64,000 bases of DNA from Porphyrobacter sp. SLTP (GCF_009905735.1 NZ_JAAALE010000001.1:1-64000), one strand, 5' to 3'. Numbered from the stretch's first letter, positions 16,489 through 25,892 are shown. The notes: generated from the letters alone by a model not told the origin. Translations and numbers: made by a program.

Positions 16489-17504
16489 GCTGCGGCAATC
16501 AGGCATTGATCATCGGCAACCTGGACCCGATTTCGGCCTCGTCTTTTTGCCTCGTAAAGGGCTTCATCTGCCTTCTTGAGCAGCTGGGCAAGAGTTTCGC
16601 CCGGCAACAAGGTCGCAACGCCAAAACTTGCGCTGCAGCGAAGCATGTCGTGCTCTGAAAATCGCAGTTGCGAGATCCGCAGTCTGATCCGTTCGGCAAT
16701 CTCCAATCCCATTTCCGCGGAGGCATTGATGAGACAAATGGCAAACTCTTCACCGCCCAAACGCCCGGCAATATCGTGCTTCCGAAGCACTTTGCCGAAC
16801 TCTGCGGCCGTTCGCTTAAGCACTAGGTCTCCCATTGGATGCCCAAAATTGTCATTTATCTGCTTGAAGTGATCAAGATCGAGCATGACAACTGAAAGCG
16901 ATACTGGGTACCGCTTTGTCCGATCGATCTCCGCATCGACTTTGTTGGTCCAGGCGGTGCGTGACAAAACATTCGTCAGCCCGTCCATCGAGGCAATAGT
17001 GCGAAGCTCCAACTCGCCGGTGACAAGGCTTGCAAAGCTCTTCAGAATTTCGATTTCGCCCGATGAAAAAGCGCGCGGCTGTTGGTCGATCACGCAAAGG
17101 CTGCCAACCATATAACCGTCAGGCATCCTGAGCGGGATGCCAAGGTAGCTGCGGATATAAGGCTCGCCCAATACCAACGGGTTGTTGGCGAACCGGTGAT
17201 CGCAGGTAGCATCTTCAACAATGAAGGGTTCGTCGGCCCGAATTGCGTGATCGCAAAAGGCAATGTCGCGAGGTGTTTGTTCGACGGCCAGACCGCGAGA
17301 GGCCCTGAACCATTGACGATCGTTATCGATCAGCGAGACGGCGCATATCGGCACATTGAGGGTGGTTTTGACCAAATCGACGATGCGCTCAAACGGCTTC
17401 TCTTTGGCTGTACCCACGACGTGAAGCCTGTCGACAGCCTGCTGACGGCCATATTCATCAAATTTGGCCTTACCGAAGTGATCCAATTCGCAAGTATGAT
17501 TCAC
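16485..17504 (-). CDS. GAF-GGDEF diguanylate cyclase
   Basis: The protein has 339 residues. The GAF domain (about 35-165) reads VPICAVSLIDNDRQWFRASR, FCDHAIRADEPFIVEDAT and YLGIPLRMPDGYMVGSLCVI, typical of the GAF type fused to cyclases. The GGDEF domain (about 175-335) has the intact active site GRLGGEEFAICL and, five residues before it, RKHD, the RxxD product-inhibition site. It makes c-di-GMP from two GTP. The start is GTG at 17504, overlapping the previous TGA (GTGA), so it is coupled to the 86-residue protein before it. The EAL protein encoded opposite is the natural antagonist. Confidence 0.93.
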   Translation of the reverse strand: MNHTCELDHFGKAKFDEYGRQQAVDRLHVVGTAKEKPFERIVDLVKTTLNVPICAVSLIDNDRQWFRASRGLAVEQTPRDIAFCDHAIRADEPFIVEDATCDHRFANNPLVLGEPYIRSYLGIPLRMPDGYMVGSLCVIDQQPRAFSSGEIEILKSFASLVTGELELRTIASMDGLTNVLSRTAWTNKVDAEIDRTKRYPVSLSVVMLDLDHFKQINDNFGHPMGDLVLKRTAAEFGKVLRKHDIAGRLGGEEFAICLINASAEMGLEIAERIRLRISQLRFSEHDMLRCSASFGVATLLPGETLAQLLKKADEALYEAKRRGRNRVQVADDQCLIAAA

Positions 17505-17761
17505 GATTGCAGCCCTTCTGCCTTTGTTTTCAACGCGATGGAGAAGCTTTCGGATGCCTTCTCCAAAATACTCACAACCTCATCCTCGCCCCGACCTGCT
17601 TGTATGAGCGCGGTGGCGAGATTGAGCAGCGTCTGGCGATGACGGTCGATGACCTCATTTATCTTCGGAGGAAGCTCGCCAAAGCCCTGGCTTCTGACAA
17701 CCTGATTAACTAGATCGCTCGCATCGACTTTATCATCGCAGGCTAGATTGACGCGCGTCAC
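17501..17761 (-). CDS. Small protein coupled to the diguanylate cyclase
   Basis: The 86-residue soluble protein has a helical, coiled-coil-like body (ELPPKINEVIDRHRQTLLN, LATALIQAGRGEDEVVSILE, KASESFSIALKTKAEG). I choose GTG at 17761 because GAGAGGA precedes it; upstream of it the frame has no protein character and runs into a strong hairpin. No family is recognised. The GTGA overlap with the GAF-GGDEF gene suggests it is made with the cyclase and may modulate it (inference). Confidence 0.65.
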   Translation of the reverse strand: MTRVNLACDDKVDASDLVNQVVRSQGFGELPPKINEVIDRHRQTLLNLATALIQAGRGEDEVVSILEKASESFSIALKTKAEGLQS

Positions 17762-17789
17762 ACTGCTTCCTCTCCGTGGAGGTAAGGGT

Positions 17790-17825
17790 GGCCGCCAGTC
17801 ACAAGTGCACGTGCGACTGGCGGCC
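17790..17825. promoter_or_regulatory. Strong hairpin in the leader of the small protein-GGDEF operon
   Basis: The arms ggccgccagtc (17790-17800) and gactggcggcc (17815-17825) are an 11-bp perfect inverted repeat around a 14-base loop that itself contains GTGCAC and GCACGTGC. It lies 29 bp upstream of the GTG at 17761. There is no T-run, so it is not a standard terminator. It could be a leader RNA structure or a protein-binding palindrome. Confidence 0.6.
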
Positions 17826-17861
17826 GGGGGATATTCCGCAACACCGGCGACTCTTCGCAAA

Positions 17862-18671
17862 GGCCGCCTGTCTGCTGAGATTTGAAGTATCGCAAATGCC
17901 CTTTAATTTTCTGTGCGGATGCACTGCGGTTGTTACTGTACTCGCCGGTGAAAACAGGCCGCCGGACCAACGGAAAATTGAAAACTCCAGACCTCCACCG
18001 GTGCAAGATCGGGGGGCTGTGCAATCTTCCGTCAGACCCTACGAAAAGCGGTCACATTTCACGGGGGCAGGTCAGAGCCTCGCTACTTTTGCGTCACCTT
18101 TAGCCACAAATTGACGGGATCAGAGAGCGCCTGACGGTGTTGGCGTCACTCCAATCAGTGAGATTAGGCGCTAGATGGTCAATGCTCTGCCCGAAGCTTG
18201 ATCCATCCAGTTTTCTGCGACTGCTCTATCCGGAACGATGATCGGCAATCGATGGCCTTAAGCGTGACGCGTTGATGTGAGTGGTTTGCTTGGGCCTGCG
18301 TATGACCGGGGAAATCAGCCTGCCGCATGCTCTCAGGCCGGCGTGCTGCCGAGGTATGGTCAGAACGGCAGCAAGGGTGCGGTTCTCAGGCAAACCCCTT
18401 GCCGATGCCAATTCCGCGGTTCTGCCAGGCGGCAAGGTGAGTTCAAAGATGGGACGCGGTGAACGCATTTCGGCCCGCGTCTCTTCCCCGCCATTCGTCA
18501 TAAAAAGACGGCAGTTTGTCGAAATGCCGGCTGGATCATGTTGCGACCGCCAAGGCTTACACATCAGGACGCCGTCGTTGTTCATAGCGGCAAAATACCG
18601 CGGGCGCCCCCTGCCTGCTGGTGCCGCAGTTGGACAAGATCGAACAAAACCTCGCACAGGGAAATAATTTG
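17862..18671. other. 810-bp intergenic gap before the TonB receptor gene
   Basis: Open frames here on both strands look random in composition and none resembles a known family. The gap must contain the receptor promoter, but I cannot place -35/-10 boxes with confidence. The piece TCGCTACTTTTGCG (18070-18083) is echoed at 30569-30582, which may be shared debris of mobile DNA. Confidence 0.4.
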
Positions 18672-21600
18672 ATGATTTACAAGGATGTCAGGCGTCGGCG
18701 CGCTCACCTCATGCTTACAGTCGGCGCCATCGGGCTAAGTGTCGCCATGCCTTCGTTCGCTGCCGCGCAGGAAGCGGTGGCCTCCGACGCGGAAACGACC
18801 GAGGAGACCGGCGAGGCTATCGTCGTCACGGGTACCCGCATCCAGCGACCTGAAGCCGCGACCGCAACCCCGGTGGTCGCGATCACCGCCGAAAACATTA
18901 TCCAATCCGGTATCAACAACGTCACCGAACTGCTCGCGCAGAGCCCCGCTCTGTTCAACTCAGAAACCAATTTCGATGCTGCCGGCTCGCAGGCGCGCAC
19001 GGGCGCTGCTGGCGTCAACCTGCTCAACCTGCGCAATCTCGGCGCCAATCGCACGCTGACACTGGTCAACGGCCGCCGCCATGTCGCTGGTGTCTCAGGT
19101 GAGGCTGGTGTGGACACCAACACCATCCCCGTCAGCCTGATTGAACGAGTCGACATTCTGACCGGCGGCGTGTCGTCGGTCTATGGCGCGGACGGCGTGT
19201 CGGGCGTGGTCAACTTCATCATGAAGCGCGATTTCGAAGGCATCGACATCCGTGCGCAGAACGGGATTTCGGACTTCGGTGACGCCGAGAGCAACTTCTT
19301 CTCGGCGACAGTCGGCAAGAACTTCGCCGACAACCGCGGCAACATCGCGCTCAACTATGAGTTCCGCAAGGATGGCCGCGTCGGCTACGGAGACCGGCCC
19401 AACGGGCGCTACGAGGCCGACACGCTGGTCCGCAATCCCAACGACATCCCCGACGATCCGAACGTGCCGGACAACATCTTCCTCAACCGGATCGGCTATT
19501 CGGACAGCTCGCCGGGCGGCGCGCTGGTGATCGACGGGAGCTTCAGCCCCCGTTTCAACGGCGACGGCCGGCCCTATGATCCGGGACTCTTCCTGCCGCA
19601 GTCGGGCTTCCTCGCGCAAGGCGGCGACAACACGCCGGTGAACGACTATCAGGGTGACCTCCAGGCGGGAACCAAGCACCATTCGTTCAATGCACTGTTC
19701 AGCTTCGAGCTGACCCCCGACGTGCGCCTGTTCGCCGAGGGCAAATATGTGCGCTCGAAAAACTTCACAATCGCACAGCCCTCGTTCGACTTCTTCACGT
19801 TCATCTCGGAAGACAATCCCTTCATTCCGGCAAACGTCCGCGCCGCGGGTCTCGGCGAGTTCGGCGGGCTGCTGTTCAACCGTGACAACTTCGATTTCGG
19901 GACGCGGAACGAGAATTTCGAACGTGACCTCTATCGCACCGTGATCGGCCTAGACGGCAACCTCTCGGACAACGTGAAGTTCGAGGCGAGCTACGTCTAC
20001 GGGCGCAACGACACCACTTACATCTCGACCAACCAGCGCATCGAGGACCGTTATTTCGCCGCGCTCGACGTGGTCGATGTCGGCCAGTTCAACACTGGCG
20101 TGGCGAACGGCGTGTTCGATTGCCGCGTCAACTTGGACGGCGGAGCGGTTGTGGATGCGGGCAACGGCAACTACGGCGAAGCGCCGCAGACATTCACGCC
20201 GGGCCAGTGTGTGCCGCTCAACATCTTCGGCGAAGGCGTTGCCAGCCAAGCGGCGCTCGACTTTATCCTGACCGACACCACCAACGACTACCGGATCGAG
20301 CAGCACGTCGCCAACGCCTTTATCTCGGGCGACTTCGGCAATTTCTTCGAATTGCCGGGCGGTGCGGTGAACTTCGCCTTCGGGGGTGAATACCGCAAGG
20401 AAAAGAGCAACTTCCAGCCGGATGGGATCTCCACCCAGGTCGCGGACTTCGATGAGGGCAGCGGCGTTCTGGCGGACCTCGCACTGCTCGCTCCCGAAGT
20501 CGGCAGCTTCGATGTCTGGGAAGTGTTCGGCGAACTCAACGTACCCCTGCTGGCTGACCGTCCTTTCTTCGACCTGCTCGAATTCACCGTGGCCGGGCGC
20601 TACTCGGACTACTCGACTGTCGGCAGCACCGAGGCGTGGTCGATCAATGGCCAATGGGCCCCGATCCGCGATATCCGCTTCCGCGGCGGCTATTCGGAAT
20701 CTGTCCGCGCGCCGAATATCACCGAACTGTTTGCGCCGCGCAGCGGCACATTCGCCTTCATCGACGATCCCTGCGGGCCGGAACTCATCAACCAGGGGAC
20801 CGAGTTCCGCGCAGCCAACTGCCGGGCGCTGATCGAGGGACTGGGGGTTGATTTCGATACCTTCGACCCGGCCAGCGACATCAACTCGAGCTCCAGCCGC
20901 GAAGGGGTGTTCTCGGGCAACCGCGACCTGACCGAAGAGAGTGCGACAACCTGGACGGCGGGCGTGATTCTACAGCCGCGCTTCGTGCCGGGGCTGACCA
21001 TCACGGGCGATTGGTACGATATCCGCCTCACCAACGCGGTGCGCACGGCCTCCTTGAACGAGACGGCGCAGTTCTGCGTCGATTCCGCCTCGCTCGATAA
21101 TGTGTTCTGCGATGCGATCACGCGTTCGGAGACTACAGGCTTCGTCAGCAATTATCTGCTCTCGCCGGAAAACGTCGCGTTCATCGAGACGGCTGGCGCG
21201 GACGTGACGGTGAACTACGCCTTCGAACCCGGCAACGGATCGCTGGGCCGGTTCAATCTGCGCGGAACGGTAGGCTATCTCGACAAGTTGCTGGTGCTTC
21301 CGGCAAATGGCGGAATTGTCGACGACAACCAGGGCGAGAACGGTGCGCCCGAGTGGGTCGGAACGGCGGACATCACCTGGACCCTGGACAACTTCACGCT
21401 CAACTATGGCGTGCAGTATATCGGCGATCAGCTGCGCTTCGAGAAGGACCAGATCGCTGGCGATCCGGATATTGCCGCGCCGGAGTTTCTGACGATCAAC
21501 GATCGGTTCGTCCACGACATTCGGGCCGAGATCAGCACTGACGATGAACGAGCGAACTTCTTCCTCGGGGTCAATAACCTGACCAACGAGCTGCCAATCC

Positions 21601-21689
21601 GCGGGCTGGCCAATCAGCAGGGCGTGGGTTGGATGGGGCGGTATTTCTACGCAGGAATCCGCGTCACCACCGACCAGCTCGGCTTTTAA
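18672..21689 (+). CDS. TonB-dependent outer-membrane receptor
   Basis: The protein has 1005 residues. A signal peptide ends near SFAAAQ (about residue 33), followed by the TonB-box-like EAIVVTGTRIQRPE. The plug domain follows (VVAITAENIIQSGINNVTEL, NLLNLRNLGANRTLTLVNGR, SVYGADGVSGVVNFIMKRDF), then a 22-strand barrel with many aromatic strand ends and the closing segment RYFYAGIRVTTDQLGF. It imports a large ligand using proton-motive force via TonB. The subtype with GTRIxRPE is common in sphingomonads and Caulobacter; the substrate is unknown. The ATG at 18672 is chosen at the start of the signal peptide; an in-frame start 51 bp upstream is less likely. It is followed by an excellent terminator, so it is transcribed alone. 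Confidence 0.93.
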   Translation: MIYKDVRRRRAHLMLTVGAIGLSVAMPSFAAAQEAVASDAETTEETGEAIVVTGTRIQRPEAATATPVVAITAENIIQSGINNVTELLAQSPALFNSETNFDAAGSQARTGAAGVNLLNLRNLGANRTLTLVNGRRHVAGVSGEAGVDTNTIPVSLIERVDILTGGVSSVYGADGVSGVVNFIMKRDFEGIDIRAQNGISDFGDAESNFFSATVGKNFADNRGNIALNYEFRKDGRVGYGDRPNGRYEADTLVRNPNDIPDDPNVPDNIFLNRIGYSDSSPGGALVIDGSFSPRFNGDGRPYDPGLFLPQSGFLAQGGDNTPVNDYQGDLQAGTKHHSFNALFSFELTPDVRLFAEGKYVRSKNFTIAQPSFDFFTFISEDNPFIPANVRAAGLGEFGGLLFNRDNFDFGTRNENFERDLYRTVIGLDGNLSDNVKFEASYVYGRNDTTYISTNQRIEDRYFAALDVVDVGQFNTGVANGVFDCRVNLDGGAVVDAGNGNYGEAPQTFTPGQCVPLNIFGEGVASQAALDFILTDTTNDYRIEQHVANAFISGDFGNFFELPGGAVNFAFGGEYRKEKSNFQPDGISTQVADFDEGSGVLADLALLAPEVGSFDVWEVFGELNVPLLADRPFFDLLEFTVAGRYSDYSTVGSTEAWSINGQWAPIRDIRFRGGYSESVRAPNITELFAPRSGTFAFIDDPCGPELINQGTEFRAANCRALIEGLGVDFDTFDPASDINSSSSREGVFSGNRDLTEESATTWTAGVILQPRFVPGLTITGDWYDIRLTNAVRTASLNETAQFCVDSASLDNVFCDAITRSETTGFVSNYLLSPENVAFIETAGADVTVNYAFEPGNGSLGRFNLRGTVGYLDKLLVLPANGGIVDDNQGENGAPEWVGTADITWTLDNFTLNYGVQYIGDQLRFEKDQIAGDPDIAAPEFLTINDRFVHDIRAEISTDDERANFFLGVNNLTNELPIRGLANQQGVGWMGRYFYAGIRVTTDQLGF

Positions 21690-21716
21690 GCGAAGGGCCG
21701 CGAGGCGCGAAAATCG

Positions 21717-21754
21717 GGGCGGGTGTCCGGCAGAGGCGGACACCCGCCCTTTTT
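21717..21754 (+). terminator. Rho-independent terminator after the TonB receptor gene
   Basis: A perfect 13-bp stem gggcgggtgtccg (21717-21729) / cggacacccgccc (21737-21749) with a 7-base loop is followed by TTTTT. It sits 27 bp after the receptor stop. Confidence 0.93.
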
Positions 21755-22009
21755 CTGTGGCGCAACAATGCTGTCGACTCGCGAGGCATCGGTCGACGCT
21801 GACTCGGTCTTGAAACGGACAGACCTGCGCAGATTGGCCCAGCTAATTCCTATGCCAGCTATGCCACCCACAGCTTAACCGAGGGCGGAGCCGGCGCGCG
21901 GCTGTCACCATCGGTCGGCTTTTGGTCGGTAGCCGACATTGCCCGTCTCGGGCCGCGAATGGTGATTAACTGAAGCCGCTCGCTCTGGGCCTAAATGCAG
22001 ACAGTCCTC

Positions 22010-22516
22010 TTAACGACCCGGTTTGATGGAAACGAGTTCAACCTCGAAGATCAGGTCACTTCCGGGTGGAATATCGCGCTTCAGCGTTTCTTCGGGAGGT
22101 GTGAAACGCCGTCCCGCATGTCCGTAGCCGAGATATGCCGGGATCATGAAGCGCCATCGGTCGCCGGGTCGCATGAGCTGCACAAGCGAACTGAAGCCGG
22201 GTATGACGGAGCGAACCGAGAATGTGGAAGGGTCTGAGCCATTATTTGCCGATGTGCTGAAGACGCTTCCATCCACCAGACGTCCGACGTAGCGGATCGA
22301 CACGTTATCCGAGCGCAACGGACGCGGACCTTCGTATGGACCTGAGCGAAGCACTTCATAGCTCGGCCCTGCCATGTGGATGACGCGGCCACTTTGGGCG
22401 TTAGCCGTACCCACGGTCGCAAGCGGACTGGGCGATGCAGTCCCGCCTTCGCCGGAGCAGGCAGCAAGGAAACTGCTCAGCGCTATACTGACGAGTGAAA
22501 TCGTCCGAAATCTCAT
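22010..22516 (-). CDS. FKBP-type peptidyl-prolyl isomerase, lipoprotein
   Basis: The protein has 168 residues. The N-terminus MRFRTISLVSIALSSFLAAC is a lipoprotein signal with lipobox LAAC, so the mature protein is membrane-anchored. The C-terminal domain (about 60-165) is FKBP-like: VSIRYVGRLVDGSVFSTS, RSVIPGFSSLVQLMRPGDRW, RFMIPAYLGYGHAG, PPGSDLIFEVELVSI. It should catalyse proline cis-trans isomerisation in envelope proteins. The ATG at 22516 starts the signal peptide. It is divergent from the hydrolase gene, with a 79-bp shared promoter region. Confidence 0.9.
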   Translation of the reverse strand: MRFRTISLVSIALSSFLAACSGEGGTASPSPLATVGTANAQSGRVIHMAGPSYEVLRSGPYEGPRPLRSDNVSIRYVGRLVDGSVFSTSANNGSDPSTFSVRSVIPGFSSLVQLMRPGDRWRFMIPAYLGYGHAGRRFTPPEETLKRDIPPGSDLIFEVELVSIKPGR

Positions 22517-22595
22517 GGCTGAACTCCCTTCGTCCGTCATTTGCGACGGCGTCAATCAGCTTGGTTTTGTTGCGAAAGCAAGCCACAACAAACAT

Positions 22596-23735
22596 ATGAG
22601 CTTATTGATTCACATACTTGCTGGTCTTGCTTCGCAAGCCACCTCGACGGCGCAGGCTGCATCGCCCGTGCCGCCATCAGCACCGCCTGCGACCACTATT
22701 CATGCGGCCTCGACTTGGCCCATTCAGGAAGCAGACTTCGTCATTGACGACTTCCGTTTACAAACCGGTGAGCGCCTGCCTCGCCTTCGCTTGCACTACA
22801 CAACGCTCGGCCAGCCCCATCGCAATGCCCAGGGCGAAATCGACAATGCCGTGATGATCTTGCACGGCACCGGGGGAAGCGGGAAGCAATTCCTGCGCCC
22901 CCAGTTTGCGGACGAACTTTATGGGCCGGGCCAACCGCTCGACATCAGCAGATACTGGATAATTCTTCCAGACAATATCGGCCATGGGGAATCTTCCAAG
23001 CCGTCTGACGGTGAGCGTATGCGGTTCCCCGCTTACGATTACAGGGACATGGTTGAAGCTCAGCACCAGCTGCTGACCAAGGGGCTTGGTATTCGTGAGA
23101 TGCGCCTGATCATGGGCACATCGATGGGCTGCATGCACAGCTTTGTGTGGGGCGAGGTTTACCCGCGATTTGCCCGCGCCTTGATGCCGCTGGCGTGCCA
23201 GCCGGTCGAAATTGGCGGATTGAACCGGATGTGGCGGCAGTTGCTTGTCGATGGAATAAGGTCCGACCCCGCTTGGGCAGGGGGAGAATATACGACCCAG
23301 CCGCTCCAAGGATTGCGCACCGCCGCATCCTTGCTGATCATCGCGGGCGCGGCGCCCCTCAATCTTCAAGAGGCCTTCCCAACCCGTGATGCGGCAACGG
23401 CGCAGGCCCGCGCAAGGGTCGAGACTTCCATCGCTGCAATGGATGCCAATGACCTGATCTACCAAATTGAAGCGTCTCGAACCTACGATCCTTGGCCTAA
23501 CCTTGAAGCGATCACCGCGCCGGTTGTCTGGATCAATTCAGCGGATGATTTCATCAACCCACACAATCTCGACATCCCGCAGCGCGCCGTTGCCCGCATG
23601 CCGAACGCGCGCTTTCGGTTGATCCCCGAGAGCGAAGAAACACAGGGTCATGGAACGCACTCTTGGGCTCGCTTCTGGAAGGAGGATCTCAGCGATCTGC
23701 TCGAGAGCACAGATACTTCTGCGTCCGAGAGGTAG
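22596..23735 (+). CDS. Alpha/beta-hydrolase, homoserine acetyltransferase (MetX)-like, exported
   Basis: The protein has 379 residues with a probable signal peptide (MSLLIHILAGLASQATSTAQ, AASP). The fold follows MetX-type proteins: the GTGGSGKQF oxyanion region, IGHGESSKPSD, the nucleophile elbow GTSMGCMHSFVWGE, Asp in INSADDFINP and His in QGHGTHSW, a complete Ser-Asp-His triad. True MetX enzymes are cytoplasmic and make O-acetylhomoserine; the signal peptide suggests a different acyl-ester or transfer reaction here. The ATG at 22596 is favoured because the signal peptide begins there, and the upstream in-frame sequence lies antisense to the FKBP gene. Confidence 0.85.
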   Translation: MSLLIHILAGLASQATSTAQAASPVPPSAPPATTIHAASTWPIQEADFVIDDFRLQTGERLPRLRLHYTTLGQPHRNAQGEIDNAVMILHGTGGSGKQFLRPQFADELYGPGQPLDISRYWIILPDNIGHGESSKPSDGERMRFPAYDYRDMVEAQHQLLTKGLGIREMRLIMGTSMGCMHSFVWGEVYPRFARALMPLACQPVEIGGLNRMWRQLLVDGIRSDPAWAGGEYTTQPLQGLRTAASLLIIAGAAPLNLQEAFPTRDAATAQARARVETSIAAMDANDLIYQIEASRTYDPWPNLEAITAPVVWINSADDFINPHNLDIPQRAVARMPNARFRLIPESEETQGHGTHSWARFWKEDLSDLLESTDTSASER

Positions 23736-23934
23736 GAGATACTGAGGACGGCGATGGTGGCAATTAAGCCGAATGACCGTGGCAGGATCCCATATCGCCA
23801 GCGACAACCGCCGTCGATGTAGGATTCTGAAAGCGGCATGGCGGCTTAGGGCGAAACTAGGGACTAAACCTGGATGTCGAGAATGACTGACATAGGGCCG
23901 AGAACTGCCATCGCTGATACACGCGGTTAACGAA

Positions 23935-24000
23935 TGGCGGCTCTCGTGGTCCCTGTTCCCAAAAGCCGACATTCTGCGAACGACCCCGTTGCGGACGTTT
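23935..24000 (+). repeat. Dispersed intergenic repeat, copy E
   Basis: CCCAAAAGCCGACATTCTGC, then gaacgaccccgttgcggac, matches the 3' half of copies at 6710 and 29325. The 440-bp gap 23736-24175 holds this copy and no convincing gene. Confidence 0.6.
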
Positions 24001-24175
24001 GCTTGCGAGCGGCGATTCCTAGAAGCGGCCACGTCGTCATGGGTCCTGGAACCGCTTTAGTCGGAACTTCCGCCCATTCGGCCTAAGGTGTTCAACAGCA
24101 TAGCTCGCAACTCGCCGCTTGCTCTGAACTCCCACTGCCTCCACAAGCGTCCGCGAAGCGATAGGGAGAAAGAGA

Positions 24176-24571
24176 TTGCTGTTCCACACAATGGTAGGCT
24201 CCAACGACATCGAGCGGTCGCGGCAGTTCTACAACGCGGTTCTGGGTGTTCTGGGAATGCCAGAGCCGATGAACAATATTGCCGGCAGCGGGCATATGCG
24301 CCTCTTCTACCCGAACCCGGGCGGAACAAACTTCATCGTCACTCAGCCGATCAACGATGAACCTGCCACCGTGGCGAACGGGGCTACGGTTGCTTTCTCG
24401 TGTAATTCGCCCGAACAAGTTCGGCAATTTCATGATGTGGCCGTTGCCAACGGCGGAACGTCAATCGAAGACGCACCCGGCCCGCGGGAGTCTGCGATGG
24501 GTACGATCTACCTGACCTACGTGCGCGATCCTGACGGCAATAAACTGTGCGGGATCCACATCCCCGGATAG
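24176..24571 (+). CDS. VOC-family (glyoxalase/dioxygenase-like) protein
   Basis: The protein has 131 residues. A single vicinal-oxygen-chelate module runs from HTMVGSNDIERSRQFYNAVL (first metal ligand His) to YVRDPDGNKLCGIH, with a central FSCNSPEQVRQFHDVAVANG helix. Such proteins act as lyases, dioxygenases or binding proteins. The substrate cannot be read, and the usual last ligand Glu after DPDGNKL is replaced (LCGIH), so it may bind metal differently or lack activity. I take TTG at 24176, which has GGGAG 7 bases upstream; an ATG at 24191 is the alternative. Confidence 0.82.
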   Translation: MLFHTMVGSNDIERSRQFYNAVLGVLGMPEPMNNIAGSGHMRLFYPNPGGTNFIVTQPINDEPATVANGATVAFSCNSPEQVRQFHDVAVANGGTSIEDAPGPRESAMGTIYLTYVRDPDGNKLCGIHIPG

Positions 24572-24649
24572 GGTTTTCACCAATCTTTGGACCGGTCCAC
24601 CGAGCGATTGGACGTTCGGTAGGGCCGGGTTCCACCCTTCACACATGTG

Positions 24650-24780
24650 GTCAGCGAGCTGACCACCCAGACACAGTCATTCGTCGCGATCAACCGCGAC
24701 CTTGTAAGCTGACGGGCCTCTATCGCCTCACCGGCGGTGAAAGCGGACTATCGGCAAACGAGCCTTTAGCGGACATCGTT
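24650..24780 (+). repeat. Dispersed intergenic repeat, copy C
   Basis: CACAGTCATTCGTCGCGATC then aaccgcgac, and further on GTGAAAGCGGACTATCGGCA then aacgagcctttagcgg, line up with copies at 5191, 6640 and 29255. The rest of the 349-bp gap 24572-24920 holds nothing I can name. Confidence 0.65.
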
Positions 24781-24920
24781 GCATTGGCGGAACAGTGTGC
24801 GCCTTAGTCGATGTTCGAATGAGGGGGCAAAATGCAGAGGTCTCGTTTGAGAGCGGCCATTGCGCTTCGTTCAATTGCCGCTCTCATTTTCGAAGGTAGC
24901 CAGGATTGCCCCTGCAAACC

Positions 24921-25238
24921 TCACTGGATCGTGTTGATGGCGCGGCAGGTTTCCGGCGCCGAACGGGCGGCAGTGTTCCAAGTGACGGTGTTTCCGTTTC
25001 GTGCGAGCCGATTGCCCGCGCTTTCATAGATGCTTCCTGCGTTGCTCGGCGTTTCGCGGAAGGGGATGGCACGTGCGCCATTGACGCGTACGAGGGCGCC
25101 TTCACGCAGATAGCTCACTTGGAGCCTTGTTCCGCGATCACATTCGTAGGTAGTGCCAAGGTTCGCCGGCTGCGCGGTCATGCAGCCCGAAAGCAGAACC
25201 GCTCCCGTCGCTGCGAGTGTCGTAGTGAAAATTCGCAT
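24921..25238 (-). CDS. MliC-family lysozyme-inhibitor lipoprotein
   Basis: The protein has 105 residues. Signal and lipobox are MRIFTTTLAATGAVLLSGC; the mature chain TYECDRGTRLQVSYLREGAL ... SAPETC carries the two cysteines and strand pattern of MliC, the membrane-bound inhibitor of C-type lysozyme. The usual core motif is only partly kept. It is last in a four-gene minus-strand operon of secreted proteins, 14 bp after the beta/gamma-crystallin gene, and GGGGGA precedes the ATG. Likely role: protecting the cell wall from host or competitor lysozyme. Confidence 0.8.
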   Translation of the reverse strand: MRIFTTTLAATGAVLLSGCMTAQPANLGTTYECDRGTRLQVSYLREGALVRVNGARAIPFRETPSNAGSIYESAGNRLARNGNTVTWNTAARSAPETCRAINTIQ

Positions 25239-25252
25239 GTGCTTGTCCCCCT

Positions 25253-25867
25253 TCAGTAGTTCGATTTGACACACAGCACGTCTGCCAAGAACACGACCCG
25301 GCCAACTGTCTGCATGTGCTCCCGCGCCGAGCCGTTCCAGCCGATCGTCCGGCAATAATTGTCGGCAGTCCTCGCGGCGCAATTGGCCGTGACGCGGCCC
25401 ACCGGGCAGGCTGGGATGCGGTAGCCCCTTGCAGCAGGTTCGGTGTGGAACTCGGCGAAAGTGCCGGTCGTGACCTTATCGCGTGCCTCGACACCGATAA
25501 AGCTGCCGCCGCTCGGCACAGATGGCCGCATCGACTGGATCGTCAGTCCGCTCGAACGCGATAGCAAGACTGGTGTGTTGCGATCATAGGTGCGGCATGT
25601 GCCCTGGAAATTGGGACGTTCACACAGCTCCCAGGTGCCGCTTTTGACGCGGATTGAATTGACGGGCCAGGCAAGGCCCAAATTGGCCTTCGCTTCGCCG
25701 ACGTACACGGCTGGGCCGCGATAGTCGGCATCGCGGTAAATCGTGGCTTCGCCGCCCGGGCGGGCCATCTTGTCGTCTTGTGCAAGTCCAGCATCGGCGC
25801 TGACGAGGGCGGCACCGGCCAACAGCGGAATTGCGGCCAAGGCCGCACGTTTTGCAATCGCGTTCAT
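25253..25867 (-). CDS. Secreted beta/gamma-crystallin-like protein
   Basis: The protein has 204 residues with a signal peptide (MNAIAKRAALAAIPLLAGAA, cleaved near GLAQ). Residues about 40-110 form a Greek-key pair (ATIYRDADYRGPAVYVGEAK, WELCERPNFQGTCRTYDRN), the pattern of beta/gamma-crystallins, which often bind calcium. A cysteine-rich C-terminal part follows (CPVGRVTANCAARTADNYC, ADVLCVKSNY) and I do not recognise it. The ATG at 25867 has GGAG upstream; the gene starts 25 bp after the lipoprotein gene in the same operon. Confidence 0.8.
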   Translation of the reverse strand: MNAIAKRAALAAIPLLAGAALVSADAGLAQDDKMARPGGEATIYRDADYRGPAVYVGEAKANLGLAWPVNSIRVKSGTWELCERPNFQGTCRTYDRNTPVLLSRSSGLTIQSMRPSVPSGGSFIGVEARDKVTTGTFAEFHTEPAARGYRIPACPVGRVTANCAARTADNYCRTIGWNGSAREHMQTVGRVVFLADVLCVKSNY

Positions 25868-25892
25868 GCTCCCATTCTCCTTCAAATGCTGC

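Noticed and set aside
18226-18657. Minus-strand frame of 143 codons before the TonB receptor
   Set aside because: Random-looking composition, no start signal and no family; left as part of the gap.
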